The notes below the pieces were generated by a model. It was not told where the DNA came from. It made no database searches and was given only the letters and a program-made list of their open reading frames with translations. Made by a program: the position numbers and the translations under genes. From contig CAUYUJ010016060.1 of assembly GCA_963575745.1 (NCBI GenBank), positions 1,475,086 through 1,539,085 of the forward strand: DNA of 64,000 bases, given 5' to 3'. Source of the DNA: Prorocentrum cordatum. Its lineage: Eukaryota > Sar > Dinophyceae > Prorocentrales > Prorocentraceae. Below, in pieces: positions 57,779-64,000 of this stretch (its first letter is position 1; the number at the start of each line of letters is the position of its first letter).

Positions 57779-60700
57779 ATGGCCCCGACGAAGGGCGGCA
57801 AGAAGGCGAAGGCGAAGGCGAAGAGCGAGACGCCGCCGCAGGACGGCGAGGCCGACGACATCGCTCCACCCCCCGTCAAGGTGCAGAAGACCGTCTGCGC
57901 GGGGACGGCCCTGGTCGTGGACGGGCAGGTGACAGGCATGAACACCGACCATTTCGAGCGACTGGATGCAGCGAGAGACGACGCGCTGAACCACGCCTCC
58001 TTCAAGGGCATCAAGACCGCCGCCCCCTTGGGTATAGGGAAGGGCGGTGCGAAGTCGCCTCTCAATCTGGATGACTTCAAGATCGCCATCAAAGATGAAG
58101 GCGTCTACGAGTGCGGTGGCAATTGGTGGTGGATCAATCAGAACTACCAGCCTGTGCGCAACGTCTACATCAACGAGGAGATGGTCGAGAAGGACATTGC
58201 AGAGAAGTTCGCAAAGCCAGTTTCGCACGTGGAACATGAGATTCTCGTCGGGGTCAGTCGTGACACGCGCAATGCTACAGTTCCAGTCGCAGGTACTTTG
58301 GAGCGTCTCTCCCCATCAGAGTTCGACGACGCCTTTCTCTTGGCCGTGCACGCCTCTGTGAATGCTGACGACAAGGCCGCGCTCAAGATCTGGAACACGG
58401 CGTTCCTGACCGTCAAGTTCTGGTTCGTCGCCATAGACAACGAGGATGATAAGATGTACAAGAGTATTAAAGAACGGAATCGCGTCAGCCACAACGCAGA
58501 GGTGGCCAGCCGGACCATGCTCCAGCGTTTGCTCGAGTTCGTCTACGTCCTGCAGCGCTCGACCTCCAACCACGGACCCCTCGACGCCAAGGATATGGCC
58601 AAGCTCTGGAACGATAACATCGGCGGGACGTCTGGGCCCAGTGGCGAGCCTATCTCGGAGACCTATGCCAAGACTGCCGTGGCCGTCTACAAGGCCATGA
58701 TCCTGGACACCGACGCGCGGCAGGCCCTGATACACTCCGAGAAGCACTTCAATAAGAAATCACCCTTCGACTCGATTTACAAGCTCGAGGCGATCATGTT
58801 CAAATGCAAGAACAATGGTGCCGTCATGAGCTTCGTCATCAACCATATCACCGACGCCGTTCTCAACGGGCTCACGAGCCCTGGCGAGTACGCGCATCGG
58901 ACGATGGTGGGAAAAGGTAACAACAACAAAGGGACGATCGACGTGTTCATGTTCAAATACCACGCCCTGATCCACCTGGCTCTCGGGTTCCCGGGCGAGT
59001 GCAGCATCGACGACACTTTCGTCATCGAGACTCTGAAGAAGATCGGCAACCACCAGGGCTACAGGCAGATGAGCGGCTACACAGCCGACAGAAAGGAGTT
59101 GTCGTGGTGGGCAAAGATGACGAAGAGCGGCCGCAAGCTGTACGAGCTCATCGAAGACCTGGTCTACAAGACTACGTTCGACGGCGTCATCAAGCAGGTC
59201 CTGCGAAACGCTGGGGGCAACAGCCAAAGCATGGTCGCTGAAGTCCTGAACACATGCCCTGTCAAGGATGCGGTGTCGGAGTTTATCGCAGGGCTTTCGG
59301 CGGAGAAGCCTGAGGTTCAGCCCCCCGTCATCGACTTGGACGGCGCAGGAACGGATGAGCGTGGACGTGCTTCTAAGACTTGCGCCGCCATCACTGGCGA
59401 AATCTCGATCAAAGAAGTCGCTGGGCAACACATCGAGGCAGAGATGGAGGATAAGCTCACGCCGTGGCTGGAGTTTGCCCAGAAGCTCGTGTCGCAGTGG
59501 GTCGATCTCCACGTCGAACCAGACACCGGCCCTCAGATCGGGGACATCTTGAAGAAGACCAACCTGCCGGACATGAAGGGCACCCCGAAGGTCGATAACG
59601 TCCTCGCCTACTACGACGTCAAGCAAGCTGGGACCTCCAACGTATCCCCACACATCAGGCATCCTAACTTCCGAGCTGAGCATCTGCGCAAGTGCGTCGT
59701 CGGATTCCAGGACGGCCGGGGTAGTCCGGACGAGCTCGTTGAGGGGGACATGTTCATGATATTGGACGCCCAGTCGCATGGCAACCACGGCGCGTTCGCC
59801 ACCGCGCTGAACAAGACCAGCGAGCCCAAGCCCATGGTCAAGGAGAAGAGGGTCTACTACCTGAGCTACGACGAGCAGTCCCTCAAGAATCGGAAATCTA
59901 CGGTTCGCGAGACAAAGGTCGATCAGGTGGAGCAGGCCGCGGTGTTCACGGCGTCGACGCTGCGCCTCGCCTACAAGAAGCGCAAGTTTTTCAACGGCTC
60001 CAACCAAGGGAACTCGATATTCCCGATCGCTATGCCGAACTATGAGAACACATGGCGCGTGCCGCCCAAGGTTCGCAAACAGCTCTTCGGCAAGCGCGGC
60101 GTGATCTTGGCGGGCGGCGCGGCCTCAAGCAGTTACGATCCCCCGACGTTCAAAGACGGCATGGAGCCCGTCAACTGGTTCGCTATGTGCGAGGAGTTTG
60201 GGGGCCTGGAAATCGGCACCAATGCCAGCGCAGGGGTTGCCTCCACATGGGAAAGACGATCCTAGATTTCGGTGTTGGTGGTAATATTTCGGTCACCTTG
60301 GAAGCCAGAACGTTACCACCATCACCGAGATCGGGATCTTCTTTCCTCGGTGCAGGCGCACCGCCGATCTTGGCGTTGGTGTCAACCTCCAGGCCTGCGA
60401 GGAGTGGTTCGAGGAGGTGGTGCACTCCTGGAACGTCAAGTCCGTTGTGCACTTCACTGCGTTAGAGGAAACTTTCGCCCTCGTCTGCATCCGCAATAAG
60501 ATCAGCTACGTTGGGCTCGTGAACAGCGACGAGCACAAGCTACTCTTCCGTAACCGCTTGATCCAGCGCGTCAACCAGGACCTATCGACTGAGGGCAGCT
60601 CGAACTACCAAGCCACCTGCGCCTCGCTCATGAAGGAGGTCGCTGGTACGATGCCGAAGCCTGCTGCTGCCGACGCGACGGTCAAAGACAAGGGTAAGGA

Positions 60701-60911
60701 CGACACCAGTGTGGCGGTGGCGAAGAGAGGCAAGTCTAAGGCGGCGGTGTCAGCCACCAGCGGAGTGCCGGCGGGGGACAATCCACTGACGTCGAAGCGC
60801 CTCGAGATCCTGGCGAAGCTCCAAGGGTTGTCCCAGGCTAACGGTGTTGCCGGCAACGCGGAGACTGCGTCTGCAGACGCCGTCCAGGAGGAGAAGATCG
60901 ACATTGACTGA
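57779..60911 (+). CDS. Large unknown protein, probably two exons
   Basis: Starts at the ATG just after a polypyrimidine tract and acceptor (CTACTTCCTCGCAG, AG at 57775-57776), with a basic N-terminus (MAPTKGGKKAKAKAKSE). The first block is open to a TAG at 60263 (828 residues). A second block in another frame runs from about 60356 to a TGA at 60911 (DLGVGVNLQACEEWFEEVVH ... SVVHFTALEETFALVCIRNK). A good acceptor (TCTTTCCTCGGTGCAG, AG at 60354-60355) and frame-compatible GT donors at 60187 or 60196 suggest a 160-169 nt intron; a frameshift is the alternative. The long middle is mixed alpha/beta with no motif I recognise (GGNWWWINQNYQPVRNVY, HALIHLALGFPGECSIDD). The tail is low-complexity Ala/Lys. 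Function unknown; intact except for the frame change. Confidence 0.65.
60265..60332. repeat. Hairpin in the probable intron
   Basis: Arms 60265-60284 (GATTTCGGTGTTGGTGGTAA) and 60313-60332 pair at 18 of 20 positions around a 28-nt loop. A diverged direct copy of the left arm (GATCTTGGCGTTGGTGTCAA) starts the next coding block at 60366. Confidence 0.8.
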
Positions 60912-61255
60912 GAGTGAGCTGCGCCTTGAGTGAGAAGATGGACCTTCAGGTCCAGGGCAGCTGAGCTCAGCTCAGCTCCGACTACAACGACGTGGGATAT
61001 GACTGGTCTCTGCACGGACAGAGACAAGGAACACACAGCCCATCTTCTTCCTCATCCTCCTCATCTCCCTCCTTATCCTTATCATCATATCTATAGCACG
61101 ACATATAGACATATTTGAATATATACCGCCGTATATATATATATATGTTTGTGCGTATCCATATATATCCATATTTATGTATATATATTTGCATATCTAT
61201 AAACACATGTTTACATATATATACATGCGTTTCCAAACATCTATATATATACACC

Positions 61256-61257
<2 letters not shown>
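60912..61257. other. AT-rich 3' spacer
   Basis: No gene. TATATA-rich from about 61085 on, with no structure beyond simple repeats. Confidence 0.6.
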
Positions 61258-62350
<1,093 letters not shown>

Positions 62351-62840
62351 CGTATGCATATAGCTGAGCGCTACGCGCTGAATATATCTGGGCGCTACGC
62401 GCATAGACACGCTATGCGATGCACGCCTGGAACACAACAACAAGCGCTACGCGTTGCACGAACCTTTTGGAGGGTGTCTTCGGGAAAGCCCCAACATGCC
62501 CCCAAGAGGCCCCCACGAGGCTTCACAACTGCTCCCAAGACGTTCCCGAGAGTCCTCCGATGACACCCCATGAAGCATCCATGAGGACTCTAGCCCACAA
62601 CCCAGGCACGGTGGCGGGATGGGCTGAAAGTCATTAGATAGCTGAGCGCCACGCGCATAGATACGCTGTGCGTTGCACGTCTGGCAATCAACAATAGGCA
62701 ATACGCACTGCACAAACCCTGGCGGGGAGCTTGCGGCAAGACGCGTAAACAAAAACACATCTGGGGTGGGGCGCTGTTTTCGGATCGCACGTGAAATACG
62801 CATGCGTCTGCGCAAGACATGTCTATATCTATATATATAT
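62351..62840. repeat. Degenerate repeats and CACGGTGGCGGGATGGGC motif
   Basis: GAGCGCTACGCG/GCATAGACACGCTATGCG units recur at about 62365-62450 and 62642-62710. A short CCCCCAAGAGGCCC array at 62485-62560 is followed by ACCCAGGCACGGTGGCGGGA near 62600. Confidence 0.6.
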
Positions 62841-63520
62841 ATATGCTTGACTATGCGCTTGTGTGCCCACATATATATGTACACACGCATGAATGGGTGT
62901 GTGCGCGCGTGTATGTACAACTGTACACATGAATGCACGGTTGTATGTGTACGTATGTAATGATAAGCGCGTGCGCGACAGATACATAGTTACGCGCGTT
63001 CACGTGCACACAAAAACATGTTTACACATATCATGCAGCTACACAATGTTCCAGCTTCATCCCGTTGCGCATACATACGTATGACATGCGTACAGACAAA
63101 CACAGTGCACATACATGACTCATGCGTGCGTTCGTCGCACAACGCGTACACACATACACATGTATACACATTACGTGTGTCGTTTGTGTCAGACATACTC
63201 GATGTACGTATGTATGTGCACCCCATGTGTGTATGGTATACGAATGATGTGCGTATACACTACACATGTCACGCGTGCAAATCGTTCACACGCACTCATG
63301 CAATGTATGCGGGTGATCATGCACAACGCTCGTCTGCGTATTATGTATTCTGAATGCGAACCCCATGCATCATGTGCACGACACGTCGACATACATATTA
63401 ACATGCCTGTACACATATCATGTAATTTGATTGGTAATGCATGTCGTACACACATACATAAACGTATGTATGCAAACATGTGTATCGCAGTGACACGGAC
63501 ACCCCCACTGACAAATGTTC
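62841..63520. repeat. Alternating purine-pyrimidine tract
   Basis: ACATACATACGTATG, GTGTGCGCGCGTG and TGTACACATG runs, the same style as 33005-33650. Possible Z-DNA; no gene. Confidence 0.65.
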
Positions 63521-63704
63521 GTGTTCGTGTCGCGCGAGCGGGCGAAACGAGGCTGCGCAGGGCGGGCGAAAAACATGAACCTGCCGTTGCTAAAACGACA
63601 AGCCAGAGGCGGCCCTGTGGTGTCCCGATGGTGCTCCTTGGTGCCCCTTGTCGCAATGTCCCGCGTTGTCTCGTGGTGTCCTGTGGTGTCCCGTGGCGTG
63701 GGAG
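63521..63704. other. Unassigned spacer
   Basis: GC-rich sequence with GTGGTGTCC repeats near 63640-63700. No gene is supported. Confidence 0.4.
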
Positions 63705-63965
63705 TGCTCCGTGCTATGCTATGCAATGTTATGTTGTGCAGTGCTATGATAGGTTGTCGTATGCGATACGATGCTGTGCTGCGCTATGCTATACTATGCG
63801 ATGCAATGCTATGATATGTTAAGTATGCCACGCTATGCAATGTTTTGAGATGCTGCGTTGTGATATGGTATGTCATGACATGCAACTATATGGTATGAGG
63901 AGCAATGCTATGTGATGCTATGCTATGCGACGCGGTGCTATGCAATGTGTGATATGCGATGCTAC
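63705..63965. repeat. TGCTA pentamer array, third locus
   Basis: Degenerate ATGCT/ATGCA pentamers like those in the two pentamer elements. The conserved left and right flanks of those elements are not present here, and the window ends shortly after. Confidence 0.8.
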
Positions 63966-64000
63966 ATACAACCCCTCACCCAATCCTCCTCCGTAACCCA

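Overview
The window looks like nuclear DNA of a dinoflagellate; genus and species cannot be settled from sequence alone. Support comes from very GC-rich, gene-poor DNA packed with microsatellites and minisatellites, from high-GC3 retroelement ORFs, from a protein with MKAMKVMKAEK-type basic repeats, and above all from degenerate copies of the dinoflagellate spliced leader (core AGCCATTTTGGCTCAAG) just upstream of most start codons. Every intact gene I can support lies on the + strand. The one minus-strand gene is a decayed recombinase.

Layout. 0-9.8 kb: no convincing gene; simple repeats, minisatellites and the first copies of several short inverted-repeat element families (called A, C, D and E here). 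9.9-16.6 kb: a DIRS-like tyrosine-recombinase retrotransposon with a small transmembrane ORF, a gag-like ORF, a reverse transcriptase/RNase H/C5-type DNA methyltransferase polyprotein and an intact tyrosine recombinase, ending in a 76-bp direct repeat with a 60-bp spacer. 16.9-19.6 kb: TATC, polypyrimidine and polypurine tracts. 19.7-21.2 kb: a frameshifted tyrosine recombinase pseudogene (minus strand). 21.2-33.7 kb: almost only dispersed short elements and tandem repeats. 33.8-35.3 kb: a 27-bp minisatellite followed by an unknown gene. 37.3-41.8 kb: a hAT-like transposase gene in two blocks, separated by a 774-bp pentamer element that occurs again at 56.4 kb. 43.8-45.3 kb: a complete C5 cytosine methyltransferase framed by minisatellite arrays in opposite orientation. 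45.8-46.9 kb: a basic unknown protein. 48.9-50.4 kb: a small two-exon gene. 51.0-52.3 kb: a Lys-rich gene in two blocks with a perfect 50-bp palindrome between them. 53.4-55.3 kb: a CACTA/Plavaka-like transposase. 57.8-60.9 kb: a large unknown gene with a probable short intron. 61-64 kb: TAG microsatellite, alternating purine-pyrimidine DNA and a third pentamer array.

How it fits together. Most genes have a degenerate spliced-leader copy ending roughly 30-60 nt before the ATG, as expected if these loci descend from trans-spliced mRNAs copied back into the genome. The retrotransposon would be one plausible source of reverse transcriptase. Two unrelated C5-methyltransferase domains, one inside a retroelement and one free-standing, make cytosine methylation a recurring theme of the mobile cargo. 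No rRNA, tRNA, CRISPR array or bacterial-type regulatory site was recognised.
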